Part shown: positions 24,990 through 35,051 of the stretch, in pieces
Numbering within the stretch: position 1 is the first letter of the stretch
Layout of the letters: each line of letters starts with the position of its first letter
Origin: UBA7985 sp002690455
Lineage (GTDB): Bacteria > Pseudomonadota > Alphaproteobacteria > UBA7985
DNA: 64,000 nt
Direction of reading: 5' to 3'
NCBI GenBank assembly: GCA_965662775.1
Contig: CBFIIW010000004.1
Location: forward strand, 62,001 to 126,000
Position numbers and translations under genes: made by a program
The notes under the pieces: model-generated
The model's database searches: none
The model's input: the letters and a program-made list of their open reading frames with translations, nothing else
Told to the model about the DNA's origin: nothing

Positions 24990-27005
24990 TTACATGCCTG
25001 CGCTGGTGTTTGCGCCCTGATCGGCGTATTCGCGACCGTCCAGACGAACCTGCCCGTCACCGCCGGACCGGAGGTCAAGGTAGGCATTCAGCCCGGACGT
25101 AATCGCGCGATCCATGATGAGATCGTTGATGTTGATGCGAACCGTCGCGCGAACCGCCTCGCGGTAAGCACGCTGTAGTTCATCATCGTACTGGAAGGCG
25201 AACTGAGCCTGAATCCCGGCGAGAGCCTCGGCGTCCAGTTCCGCGTTTGCCGCGCGTGCTTCGCGCACCAAAACGACGTTGTAACCAGTGTTGGTAACGC
25301 CGCCGACAACCTCACCAGCCTCTGCTCCTTTGATCGCTTCAGTCGGGACTGAGAAGCGCAACAGATCGGTCAGCGTCATCCCTTCGCGGTTTTCAATGGT
25401 TAACCCGGCCTCAGCGGCATAAGCCGTGAAAGCCTCAGCATCCGTCGTACGGGCCAGCACGTCTTCGCCCAGCGCGGACAGCAAGTCGCGGCGCGTGGTT
25501 TCGGTAAAGGAAATTTGCAGGCGCGCCTCGGCTTCGTCGAAAGTCAGGGGCCGGGTTTCTTCGATTCCATCGACGCGCAGGATGAACAGGCCGTCCTCAC
25601 CAAAGGAATTGCGGAAACCAGTCTGCCCGACTGTGGCAGAGAAAACCTCGCCCATGATCTTGGCGTTTGTTGGCACACCCTCAACCCGGGCATCCGGACC
25701 GCTCTGGGCCATGTTCCCGGTCACAACAGGAAGGTCGACCTGCGCGGCAGCATCCTCCAGCGACATGGTACCGACCAAGCCATCAAGTTCGTCAAAGCGG
25801 GCGCGCAGGATGGTCGAAGCCTGCGGGCTGGCGATAATCTCGCGCGCGGTGGGACGGTAGTCTTCAAAAGACTGAACTTCGGGCTTCTGAATCTCGTAGA
25901 CCTCGATCAGCGTGAAGCGACCACCATCTTCGACCAAATCCAACATGCCGGTATCGGTTGCAGCTGTGAAGGCCGCGTTGATCGCTTCTCTGCCGTAGGT
26001 AATCGGACGCAGGCCAACGTCATTGGGGGCTGAGACGCCTGCTTCGGTGGCCGCGTCTTCAAAGCGCTGCCCCCCGCGGACGGCATCGACAATGCTCTGA
26101 GCCAATTCGCGATCATCCAACGACAATTGCTTGTAAGCCCACTGCGTGCTGACCTCGGCCCGAGCGACATAGTCATCATAGGTTGCCTGCAGATCCTCAT
26201 CCGTCACCTCGATGCTGTCGATTAGGTCGGCGGGCGTGAGAAAGATGCCGGTGAAGGCCCGGTACTCTGGACGCTGGTACGCCACTGGTGTTTCATCGAG
26301 GATCTGCTGCAACTGCTCGATGGTAGGTTCGGGCACATCAACGGTGTCAGGGGAAATAGCCACATAATCGATATCGTAGCGCGCCCAGCGGGCGTTAAAC
26401 TCAGCCATGGCGACCGCATCCGGCACCGGCGCAATTGGGGTGCGGGTCTCGTTATCGAACACCAGATCGTCAGCCACGCTGAACAAGCGGGTGGACGAAA
26501 GCTCCGCAGCAACATCGCGCAAATAGGCGCGCTCGGTCAGCCCTTGGGCTGCCAGCGAGTTGGACATGCGGCGTTCGCTGAACTGCCCCGTCACGGGGTC
26601 AGTGAAAATGCTCTGAACATAAGCGGCCAAGTCAGGTTCGGAGGCGGTCACGCCCAGTTGGTCGGCCTGTGCCTGAAAGGCGACCTGATTCACCATTCGG
26701 TCTTCGGTACTACCTTTGACAGAAGTAAGCAGGCCAAAGTCCTCGAACTGCTGGGCTGTGGTCAGCGGGACGCCCAGCTGAGTCTCGAAGGACTGCGCGA
26801 CCTGATAGAAGGAATTGCGCGCCTCTGTGGCAATCTCCAACTCATTGATCCGCTCACCCCCGGCATTGATGCCAGTGCTGACCCGCGACGAAGTGAACAG
26901 GCTGATCGAACCCACAATACCTGAGCCGAGCAACAGCACGGCCAAAAGGACCAATACAGCTTTACCTGCTATCGACTGCGCAAAGGCGCGAAGACCACCC
27001 ATCAT
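24990..27005 (-). CDS. ppiD: PpiD-like membrane-anchored periplasmic folding factor (SurA N-terminal domain)
   Basis: 671 residues. Periplasmic chaperone anchored in the inner membrane near the Sec translocon. Seen: a short cytoplasmic start, one membrane helix (about 14-35, KAVLVLLAVLLLGSG), then a SurA-like chaperone domain with INELEIATEARNSF, VNQVAFQAQADQLGV and the RRMSNSLAAQGLTERAYLRD region. The parvulin segment (about 245-375) is poorly conserved: the usual GGDLG block reads NDVGLRPITYG. Prolyl isomerase activity is doubtful and chaperone function more likely. Sits between trpE and divergent tpiA, as in many Alphaproteobacteria. Confidence 0.88.
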   Translation of the reverse strand: MMGGLRAFAQSIAGKAVLVLLAVLLLGSGIVGSISLFTSSRVSTGINAGGERINELEIATEARNSFYQVAQSFETQLGVPLTTAQQFEDFGLLTSVKGSTEDRMVNQVAFQAQADQLGVTASEPDLAAYVQSIFTDPVTGQFSERRMSNSLAAQGLTERAYLRDVAAELSSTRLFSVADDLVFDNETRTPIAPVPDAVAMAEFNARWARYDIDYVAISPDTVDVPEPTIEQLQQILDETPVAYQRPEYRAFTGIFLTPADLIDSIEVTDEDLQATYDDYVARAEVSTQWAYKQLSLDDRELAQSIVDAVRGGQRFEDAATEAGVSAPNDVGLRPITYGREAINAAFTAATDTGMLDLVEDGGRFTLIEVYEIQKPEVQSFEDYRPTAREIIASPQASTILRARFDELDGLVGTMSLEDAAAQVDLPVVTGNMAQSGPDARVEGVPTNAKIMGEVFSATVGQTGFRNSFGEDGLFILRVDGIEETRPLTFDEAEARLQISFTETTRRDLLSALGEDVLARTTDAEAFTAYAAEAGLTIENREGMTLTDLLRFSVPTEAIKGAEAGEVVGGVTNTGYNVVLVREARAANAELDAEALAGIQAQFAFQYDDELQRAYREAVRATVRININDLIMDRAITSGLNAYLDLRSGGDGQVRLDGREYADQGANTSAGM

Positions 27006-27205
27006 GATAAATTCTGCCTAACGTCTTCCGTGTTGCCGGGGCCGGGATCGTAGAACCGGCCCGACCAACCGTTGTCATTTAGTGATTCAGGCGCTGCCCC
27101 GCAAATTACGGAGTCGCGCCAGTGAACCTTTCGCGTGACAGACCACAATTTCACCGCCTAAACAACCCGGAGCAGCATTTACCAAACCGATGGAAGACCC
27201 GCCCC

Positions 27206-27943
27206 ATGTTTATTGCTGGCAATTGGAAGATGAACGGAACGATTGAGCAGGCGAGAACGCTGGCCCGGCAGCTGGCTAATCAGCTGCCAACCGGCGCGCC
27301 GACGACGGCGCTGTTCCCGCCCGCTCCACACCTTTCAGCCGTGTTGGCGGAAGTCGCTGAAAGCCCGATTTTTGTCGGTGGTCAGGACTGCTCGCCCCAC
27401 GTCCAGGGCGCCCACACCGGCGATATTTCTGCGGGCATGCTCGCGGACATTGGCGCGCGGGGCGTGATCATCGGTCACTCTGAGCGACGCACCAACCACG
27501 GCGAGACCGATGCGGAAATCCACGCCAAGGTAAGCGCGGCGATGCGGACAGGAATCGGCGTGATCCTCTGTGTCGGTGAAACCCGCGAACAGCGCGAGGC
27601 GGGTGAGGCCGAGGCTGTGGTCCGTGCGCAACTCGCTGCAGGCCTGCCTGACCCGCTCAGCGGTAACGCCGTCACCGTCGCCTACGAGCCAGTCTGGGCC
27701 ATCGGCACGGGCAAGGTTGCAACCCGAGACGATATCTCGACCATGCACCGCATGATCCGCGCGTGGTTGCGCGCGCACCGGCCACCGCTGGCCGAGACCT
27801 TTATTCTCTATGGTGGCTCGGTCAAAGCCGCAAATGCGGACGATGTCTTCGCGGCGGATGAAGTTGGGGGCGCGCTGGTGGGTGGTGCAAGCTTGAAAGC
27901 CGACGATTTTCTGGGGATTATCACGGCTGCCATGAACGCCTGA
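27206..27943 (+). CDS. tpiA: Triosephosphate isomerase
   Basis: 245 residues from the ATG at 27206; the frame is open upstream but MFIAGNWKMNG is the invariant start. Interconverts dihydroxyacetone phosphate and glyceraldehyde-3-phosphate. Catalytic residues seen: Asn6 and Lys8 (NWKMN), His91 (GHSERR) and Glu161 (AYEPVWAIGTG). The phosphate loops YGGSVKAAN and GALVGGASL are intact. Divergent from the PpiD-like gene and followed by secG. Confidence 0.97.
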   Translation: MFIAGNWKMNGTIEQARTLARQLANQLPTGAPTTALFPPAPHLSAVLAEVAESPIFVGGQDCSPHVQGAHTGDISAGMLADIGARGVIIGHSERRTNHGETDAEIHAKVSAAMRTGIGVILCVGETREQREAGEAEAVVRAQLAAGLPDPLSGNAVTVAYEPVWAIGTGKVATRDDISTMHRMIRAWLRAHRPPLAETFILYGGSVKAANADDVFAADEVGGALVGGASLKADDFLGIITAAMNA

Positions 27944-28020
27944 ACGCGCTCTACCCTTCCATTCTGGCGCAGGGTGTCCTACCTACGCCCTTGAAACGAC
28001 AAGACAGATGAGTTTGCAGC

Positions 28021-28539
28021 ATGATTATTGGCTTGCTTTTGTCCATTCAGGTTCTGGTTGCCTTCGCGTTGATCGCGATTGTCCTGATCCAGCAGACTGA
28101 CAACTCCGGCCTCGGCCTAGCAGGCGCAGGCGGCGGCGATGCCAGTTCCCTGCTGCAAACACGTGCTTCGGCCAGTTTCCTAACCCGGGCGACCTCCGGT
28201 CTGGCGGCGGCATTCATGCTCGTCAGTCTCGCGCAGGGTATCCTCGCGGGTGGCTACGGCTCTTCCGGCGGCTTCATTTCCAACACGTTGGGTCTGACGA
28301 CTCCAGCGGCGGAAATCGACAATTCGGCGGCCTTTAACCCGATTGTATTCGATGACGCGCCGGGTTCGGGTGACGAAAGCGGCGGTGCGGACACATCGAA
28401 CCTGCTGTTCGACCCGACCATTTCCGTTGGCGATTCGGCCCCTGCATCGAGCGAAACCCCCGCCGATACGGGCTCGGACGCTGCTACCACCGCCAATGAT
28501 GGTGCCGCCACGGATACAGCAACGACTGATTCGCAGTAA
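28021..28539 (+). CDS. secG: Preprotein translocase subunit SecG
   Basis: 172 residues. Small subunit of the SecYEG channel. Two membrane helices (about 3-23 and 54-74) flank the conserved loop QQTDNSGLGLAGAGGGD with SFLTRAT. The remaining 95 residues are an acidic Ala/Ser/Thr-rich tail of low complexity (GDESGGADTSN, DTGSDAATTANDG), much longer than in E. coli SecG (110 residues) but of a kind seen in Alphaproteobacteria. Between tpiA and pyrG, the standard order. Confidence 0.93.
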   Translation: MIIGLLLSIQVLVAFALIAIVLIQQTDNSGLGLAGAGGGDASSLLQTRASASFLTRATSGLAAAFMLVSLAQGILAGGYGSSGGFISNTLGLTTPAAEIDNSAAFNPIVFDDAPGSGDESGGADTSNLLFDPTISVGDSAPASSETPADTGSDAATTANDGAATDTATTDSQ

Positions 28540-28601
28540 CAGCACGGCAGTTCATCACTTCCGGGATGAGACTCTTCTTGCGTCCCGATAACTTTATGCG
28601 C

Positions 28602-28610
28602 AAAAAAAAA
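28602..28610 (+). promoter_or_regulatory. A9 tract immediately upstream of the pyrG start
   Basis: Nine A end four bases before the pyrG ATG, and no Shine-Dalgarno sequence is present. A weak hairpin (CGGGA at 28562-28566 with TCCCG at 28583-28587) lies just upstream. Homopolymer tracts can allow polymerase slippage; a regulatory role is only inferred. Confidence 0.35.
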
Positions 28611-28614
28611 GCCC

Positions 28615-30246
<1,632 letters not shown>

Positions 30247-30469
30247 ACCCCAGACCGACAACGCGTTTTGAACGGAGGGACGAGCGCTGTGCCCGGACGT
30301 TATGCCCCCGTGCGGGCGCTTATATGCTTCTCCGGGACTAGGCAGATTTAGCTGTAAAGATTAGAAAATCCTCAGATTGACAAGCGCCACAAACGACCTG
30401 TTCCAGCCTCGCCCGCGCAGGTAGCGGATCTCGTCGGCCAATGGCTCCTCACAGAAAGAAACCAGCACC

Positions 30470-31759
30470 ATGTCCTCGACCGCTATCCTTGACGTTCTCG
30501 CTCGCCAAATCCTCGATTCCCGCGGCAACCCAACTGTTGAAGTGGACGTGGTGCTCGAAGATGGTGCCATGGGCCGTGCCGCTGTTCCCAGCGGTGCATC
30601 AACTGGGGTGCATGAAGCGGTAGAGCGCCGCGACGGCGGGGATGACTGGGGCGGTAAGGGAGTCGGCGATGCCGTCGATGCCGTAAACAGTGAGATTTTT
30701 GAAACTGTCGTCGGACTGGACGCGATGGAACAGGTATTTATCGACCGCGCGTTGATCGACCTCGATGGCACTCCGAACAAAGGCCGCCTGGGCGCGAACG
30801 CCATCCTCGGGGTATCGTTGGCTGTTGCTAAAGCATCCGCAGATTCTGTTGGTCTTCCACTTTACAGCTACCTCGGTGGACGCCTCGCCCAGCGTCTTCC
30901 TGTCCCAATGATGAATATCATCAACGGCGGTGCGCACGGCGACAACAAAGTCGACTTCCAGGAATTTATGGTCATGCCCGCCGGGGCCGAGAGTTTTTCC
31001 CAGGGACTGCGCTGGGGCACGGAGATTTTTCACGCACTGCGCAAGCTGCTCAAAGACGCTGGGCACAATACCAACGTCGGCGACGAAGGAGGCTTTGCCC
31101 CTAACCTCGACAGCACCAAGGCGGGATTAGATTTCGTGATGAAGGCGATCGAAACGGCAGGCTACAAGCCTGGTGAGCAGGTCTGTCTGGCACTCGACGT
31201 CGCCTCGACCGAGTTTTTTGATGCGGGCCAGTATCGGCTCTACGGCGAAGGCCGCAGCCTGTCTTCAATCGAAATGGCCGACTATCTCACTGAATTGGCC
31301 GGTGCGTACCCGATCCGTTCAATCGAAGACGGTCTGGCTGAAGATGACTGGGAAGGCTGGGCTTACCTCACCAATAAGGCGGGTTCAGCGGTGCAACTGG
31401 TCGGTGATGACCTGTTCGTTACCAACCCGGAACGGCTGGCGCGCGGCGTCCGCGAGGGTGTCGGAAACTCGATCCTTATCAAGGTTAACCAGATCGGTAC
31501 GTTGACAGAGACCCTGGCAGCGGTCGACATGGCGCACCGCAACGGCTTTACCGCCGTCATGTCACATCGCTCAGGCGAAACCGAGGACACCACCATCGCG
31601 GACCTTGCCGTGGCGACCGGTTGTGGCCAGATCAAGACGGGCTCTCTCTCACGCTCAGACCGCGTTGCAAAGTACAATCAACTGCTTCGGATCGAAGACG
31701 AACTGGGACTGGCGGCTGAATACCCCGGATTTGGCTGCTTTCGGGCAGGCGGTGCTTAA
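30470..31759 (+). CDS. eno: Enolase
   Basis: 429 residues. Converts 2-phosphoglycerate to phosphoenolpyruvate; also a degradosome partner in many bacteria. Seen: ARQILDSRGNPTVEVDV, VPSGASTGVHEA, the catalytic glutamate region VGDEGGFAP, metal ligands in LALDVASTEFF, SIEDGLAEDDWEGW and QLVGDDLFVTN, and the lysine/SHRSGETED active-site block. Length is standard. The 223 bp upstream contain TTGACA at 30377-30382 without a good -10 partner. Confidence 0.98.
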   Translation: MSSTAILDVLARQILDSRGNPTVEVDVVLEDGAMGRAAVPSGASTGVHEAVERRDGGDDWGGKGVGDAVDAVNSEIFETVVGLDAMEQVFIDRALIDLDGTPNKGRLGANAILGVSLAVAKASADSVGLPLYSYLGGRLAQRLPVPMMNIINGGAHGDNKVDFQEFMVMPAGAESFSQGLRWGTEIFHALRKLLKDAGHNTNVGDEGGFAPNLDSTKAGLDFVMKAIETAGYKPGEQVCLALDVASTEFFDAGQYRLYGEGRSLSSIEMADYLTELAGAYPIRSIEDGLAEDDWEGWAYLTNKAGSAVQLVGDDLFVTNPERLARGVREGVGNSILIKVNQIGTLTETLAAVDMAHRNGFTAVMSHRSGETEDTTIADLAVATGCGQIKTGSLSRSDRVAKYNQLLRIEDELGLAAEYPGFGCFRAGGA

Positions 31760-31851
31760 ATCAGTATCGGATCACTCACAAGAACCGTGACCCCGGAACT
31801 GGACCCGGATCGGCGTCAGAAACAGGCACAAAAAGGGACAGGAACTGAGAC

Positions 31852-33144
31852 ATGGGCTGTGCTGCACTGCTGCTGGCCGCGGGGAGCGGCACCCGCTTTA
31901 GCGGCAGCCCGGACTTGGCCCGGAATGCCCCCAAGGTTCTGACTCCACTCAGAGATCGACCCGCCTTGCTGTGGTCGCTCGACGCCATACTCGGTGCAGT
32001 GAAGGTTGATCACATCGTCATCATGGTCTCGGAGCAGACCATGGATGCTGTGATAGACCTCGTAGACACCTTGGAAACCGACAAGACCCTCGACATCGTT
32101 CTGGGCGGCAAAGAGCGGCAGGAGACCGTCCGCCGAGGCCTCGAACACCTGAGCGGAGATGAAGCACCTGACCAGGTGCTTATTCATGACGCGGCCCGGC
32201 CGGGCCTGCTCTCGACTGATATCGATACCTTGGCAGCCACCTTGGCGGAACAACGGGCAGCCGTAGATGATGAGTCCGGTGAAGGCCATCCCCTCCGTGG
32301 TCTCAGTGCTGCAGTACCCGCCGCCGACACGCTTGTGCGCAGGGTTGGCTCCGACGCACCGCTGGAACCCGTGGATCGTAACCACCTTTACCGCCTGCAG
32401 ACCCCACAGGGCTTTGACTTCCCCGCGATTCTAGACGCCCACCAGCGTCGGCAGGACGCCGCCTTTACCTGCGATGCTACCTTGTTTCAGGCTGCGGGCG
32501 GTGCCGTGTCGCTGATTACCCTACCCCACGCCGAGCGCCTGATGAAGTTGACACGCCAGGCCGATACCGCAAGCGTCGAAGCCCTCTTGCCCGCCGACCC
32601 CAGCGGCGCTACCGCCATGGAAAGCCGCATCGGCTCCGGCTTTGACGTTCACGCCTTCGGTGAGATCGGCAAAGATGGTGACTTGGTCCTTGCTGGGGTG
32701 GTGTTCCCCAAGGAGCGACCGCTGAAGGGGCACTCGGACGCCGACGTTGCCCTACACGCGATCACCGACGCCATTTACGGCGCACTGGCCGAAGGCGATA
32801 TTGGTCATCACTTCCCCCCATCTGACCCACAGTGGAAGGGGGTGGCGAGCCCCGTGTTCCTCGACCACGCACTCGGACTGGTACAAATGGCCGGTGGGCA
32901 ACTGGTGCATCTCGATCTCACCCTGATCTGCGAAGTCCCGAAAATCGGTCCACACCGTGATGTGCTTCGCGCGCGCCTCTCCGCTTTGACCCAGCTGGAT
33001 TTACGCCGAATTTCAGTCAAGGCGACGACGACCGAAGGACTGGGCTTTACAGGACGGCGGGAAGGCATCGCAGCGCAGGCGACTGTTACTCTGCGGCTGC
33101 CATGCGAACTGCCCTCGAGCGGTACACCGCGCGATGACGACTGA
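31852..33144 (+). CDS. ispDF: Bifunctional IspD/IspF enzyme of the MEP isoprenoid pathway
   Basis: 430 residues. The N-terminal cytidylyltransferase (about 1-250) makes CDP-methylerythritol; seen: ALLLAAGSGTRF, APKVL, GGKERQETVRRGL, DAARPGL and the late MKLTRQADT. The C-terminal IspF domain (about 262-430) makes the cyclodiphosphate; seen: RIGSGFDVHAFG with its metal Asp and His, LKGHSDADVALHAITDA, and KATTTEGLGFTGRREGI. Fusion is typical of Alphaproteobacteria. The TDDA(x)nE segment of IspD is altered to TCDATLFQ. The 3' end overlaps the next gene by 11 nt. Confidence 0.95.
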   Translation: MGCAALLLAAGSGTRFSGSPDLARNAPKVLTPLRDRPALLWSLDAILGAVKVDHIVIMVSEQTMDAVIDLVDTLETDKTLDIVLGGKERQETVRRGLEHLSGDEAPDQVLIHDAARPGLLSTDIDTLAATLAEQRAAVDDESGEGHPLRGLSAAVPAADTLVRRVGSDAPLEPVDRNHLYRLQTPQGFDFPAILDAHQRRQDAAFTCDATLFQAAGGAVSLITLPHAERLMKLTRQADTASVEALLPADPSGATAMESRIGSGFDVHAFGEIGKDGDLVLAGVVFPKERPLKGHSDADVALHAITDAIYGALAEGDIGHHFPPSDPQWKGVASPVFLDHALGLVQMAGGQLVHLDLTLICEVPKIGPHRDVLRARLSALTQLDLRRISVKATTTEGLGFTGRREGIAAQATVTLRLPCELPSSGTPRDDD

Positions 33145-33655
33145 CGCAAGCACCATTGCCGCTGCAGCCCAGCGGTTGATCAAGCTCTGCCGTGCGGATG
33201 ATATTCACCTGGCAGTGGCGGAGAGCTGTACCGGTGGGCTGATCGCGGCAACGATCGCAGCACAGGGCGGTGCCTCCGCGATCTTGGACAGCGGCATCAT
33301 TGCCTATTCCAATGACGCCAAAGAGAGCCTGCTTGGCGTACCAAAGGCGACAATGATTGAGCACGGTTCGGTCTCAGCCGAAGTCGCTGCAGCGATGGCG
33401 CGGGCAGTGCGCGAGCGGCGGGACGTTGATCTGGGTTTGGGCGTCACGGGCGTGGCGGGACCGGGCGGCGGCACTGCCACCAAGCCGGTCGGCCGGGTCT
33501 ACCTGCACCTGTCGGGCGTCAGAGGGCTTGAACAAGCGATGCAATTCGATTTCACCGGCGACCGCGAGGCGGTGCGCACTCAGACTGTGGCCGAGGCCTT
33601 AGATCTGCTGCTCGACGCGCTGGCGCCTACATCGCCGCCCGATGCCGTGCCATAG
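33134..33655 (+). CDS. pncC: CinA C-terminal-type nicotinamide-nucleotide amidase
   Basis: 173 residues. Stand-alone C-terminal CinA domain, which deamidates NMN to nicotinate mononucleotide in the pyridine-nucleotide cycle. Seen: LAVAESCTGGLIAATIA, GGIIAYSN-like SGIIAYSNDAKESLLGV, and the signature LGVTGVAGPGGGTATKPVGRVY. No N-terminal COG1058 domain. Overlaps ispDF by 11 nt at its start and the START-domain gene by 76 bp, tail to tail, at its end. Confidence 0.9.
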   Translation: MTTDASTIAAAAQRLIKLCRADDIHLAVAESCTGGLIAATIAAQGGASAILDSGIIAYSNDAKESLLGVPKATMIEHGSVSAEVAAAMARAVRERRDVDLGLGVTGVAGPGGGTATKPVGRVYLHLSGVRGLEQAMQFDFTGDREAVRTQTVAEALDLLLDALAPTSPPDAVP

Positions 33656-34083
33656 ATCGTTCGCGCCCGCTTCTCGAAGGCACTGATCATCCGCTTCTGC
33701 GCTTCTTCGAACAGAGGTTCGATCAACCGCTGCAGCAGGGCGCTGCGGAACGCAAAATCCACGTGTATTTCGATTTCACAGCCCGTCGCCTCTGGCAGGT
33801 CTCGGAACCGCCACTTGTTGGTCAGATGCCGGAAAGGGCCATCGACCAGGGCCGTATCGACACAGAGCGCGGCACGATCAAAACGAACGTCAGAAGTAAA
33901 CCGCTCTCGGATCAGCTGAAATCCGATCACCAGATCAGCAATCATGTGCGCATCCGACTGCTCGCGAACCCGTGCCGCGACGCACCACGGCAGGAATTCG
34001 GGGTAGTGCTTGACGTCGGTGACCAGATCAAACATCTGCTCAGCACGAAATGGCACCACTCGGATTTGTTCGACCACTGGCAT
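33580..34083 (-). CDS. RatA/COQ10-family START-domain protein
   Basis: 167 residues. Seen: RVVPFRAEQMFDLVTDVKHYPEFLPWCVAARV, ERFTSDVRF, DGPFRHLTNKWRF and FAFRSALLQRLIEPLFEEAQKRM, the coenzyme Q-binding COQ10/RatA fold. In the class this gene regularly sits next to lipA and is thought to bind ubiquinone or act in respiratory metabolism; the name RatA (toxin) comes from E. coli and need not apply. Last gene of the pdhABC-lpdA-lipA run (5 bp after lipA). Its last 25 codons overlap pncC on the other strand and read as a Ser/Ala-rich tail. Confidence 0.88.
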   Translation of the reverse strand: MPVVEQIRVVPFRAEQMFDLVTDVKHYPEFLPWCVAARVREQSDAHMIADLVIGFQLIRERFTSDVRFDRAALCVDTALVDGPFRHLTNKWRFRDLPEATGCEIEIHVDFAFRSALLQRLIEPLFEEAQKRMISAFEKRARTIYGTASGGDVGASASSSRSKASATV

Positions 34084-34088
34084 AGGCG

Positions 34089-35021
34089 CTAAGCCGCCTT
34101 CGACTGGCGCGCAGCGCGCAGGCGTTCGAAGTCTTCACCGGCGTGATAGGACGAACGAGTCAGCGGCGTCGCAGAGACCATCAGGAAGCCCTTTCCATAA
34201 GCCATGGTTTCATACTCGCGGAATTCGTCAGGGGTAATGAAAGCCTCGACGGCATGGTGCTTGGGCGTGGGCTGCAGGTATTGACCAATCGTCAGGAAAT
34301 CGACATCAGCAGCGCGGAGGTCGTCCATGACCTGGGCCACTTCCATCTTTTTTTCGCCCAACCCGACCATGATCCCCGACTTGGTGAAGGCCTGGGCGTC
34401 GCGCTCCTTGACGTTGGCAAGCAGGCGGAGAGATTCGAAATAACGCGCACCGGGGCGGACTTCGGCATAGAGGCCGGGAACAGTCTCTAGATTATGGTTG
34501 AAAACATCAGGCTTTGCGTCGGCCACGACCTTCCACGCATCCCGCTTGCGAAGAAAATCAGGCGTCAGTACCTCGATCGTCGTCTCGGGAGAGGCATTGC
34601 GTACGGCTGTAATGGTTTCGGCAAAGTGCCCTGCCCCGCCATCGTCCAGATCATCACGATCCACCGATGTAATCACCACATGGCTGAGCGCCAGCGATTT
34701 TACGGCCTGGGCCACGTTGGTCGGCTCAAACGGGTTAAGTGCGCCGGGCTTACCGGTGGCGACATTGCAGAAGGTACAAGCGCGGGTGCAAACCTCGCCC
34801 ATGATCATCATTGTCGCGTGTTTCTTTGACCAGCACTCGCCGATATTGGGGCAGCCCGCTTCCTCGCACACGGTCGACAGCGACAGCGAGCGCATGATCT
34901 CGCGGGTTTCTTTATAACCCTCCGAAGTCGGTGCCTTCACCCTGATCCAGTCGGGCTTCTTTGGCTGAGGGGCGCTGTCAGGCCGGTGAGCCTTTTCCGG
35001 ATGGCGGCGTGGATCGCTCAT
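34089..35021 (-). CDS. lipA: Lipoyl synthase
   Basis: 310 residues. Radical SAM enzyme that inserts two sulfurs into octanoyl chains on lipoyl domains. Two iron-sulfur sites are visible: the auxiliary cluster Cys52, Cys57, Cys63 and the radical SAM CxxxCxxC at Cys78, Cys82, Cys85 (CTRACTFC). The C-terminal serine for the auxiliary cluster is in TPLTRSSYHAG. It directly follows lpdA, so the cluster both makes the lipoyl-dependent enzymes and modifies them. Confidence 0.97.
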   Translation of the reverse strand: MSDPRRHPEKAHRPDSAPQPKKPDWIRVKAPTSEGYKETREIMRSLSLSTVCEEAGCPNIGECWSKKHATMMIMGEVCTRACTFCNVATGKPGALNPFEPTNVAQAVKSLALSHVVITSVDRDDLDDGGAGHFAETITAVRNASPETTIEVLTPDFLRKRDAWKVVADAKPDVFNHNLETVPGLYAEVRPGARYFESLRLLANVKERDAQAFTKSGIMVGLGEKKMEVAQVMDDLRAADVDFLTIGQYLQPTPKHHAVEAFITPDEFREYETMAYGKGFLMVSATPLTRSSYHAGEDFERLRAARQSKAA

Positions 35022-35051
35022 CTCGTCGTCATCTCCTTTGTGCGGGCGGCG

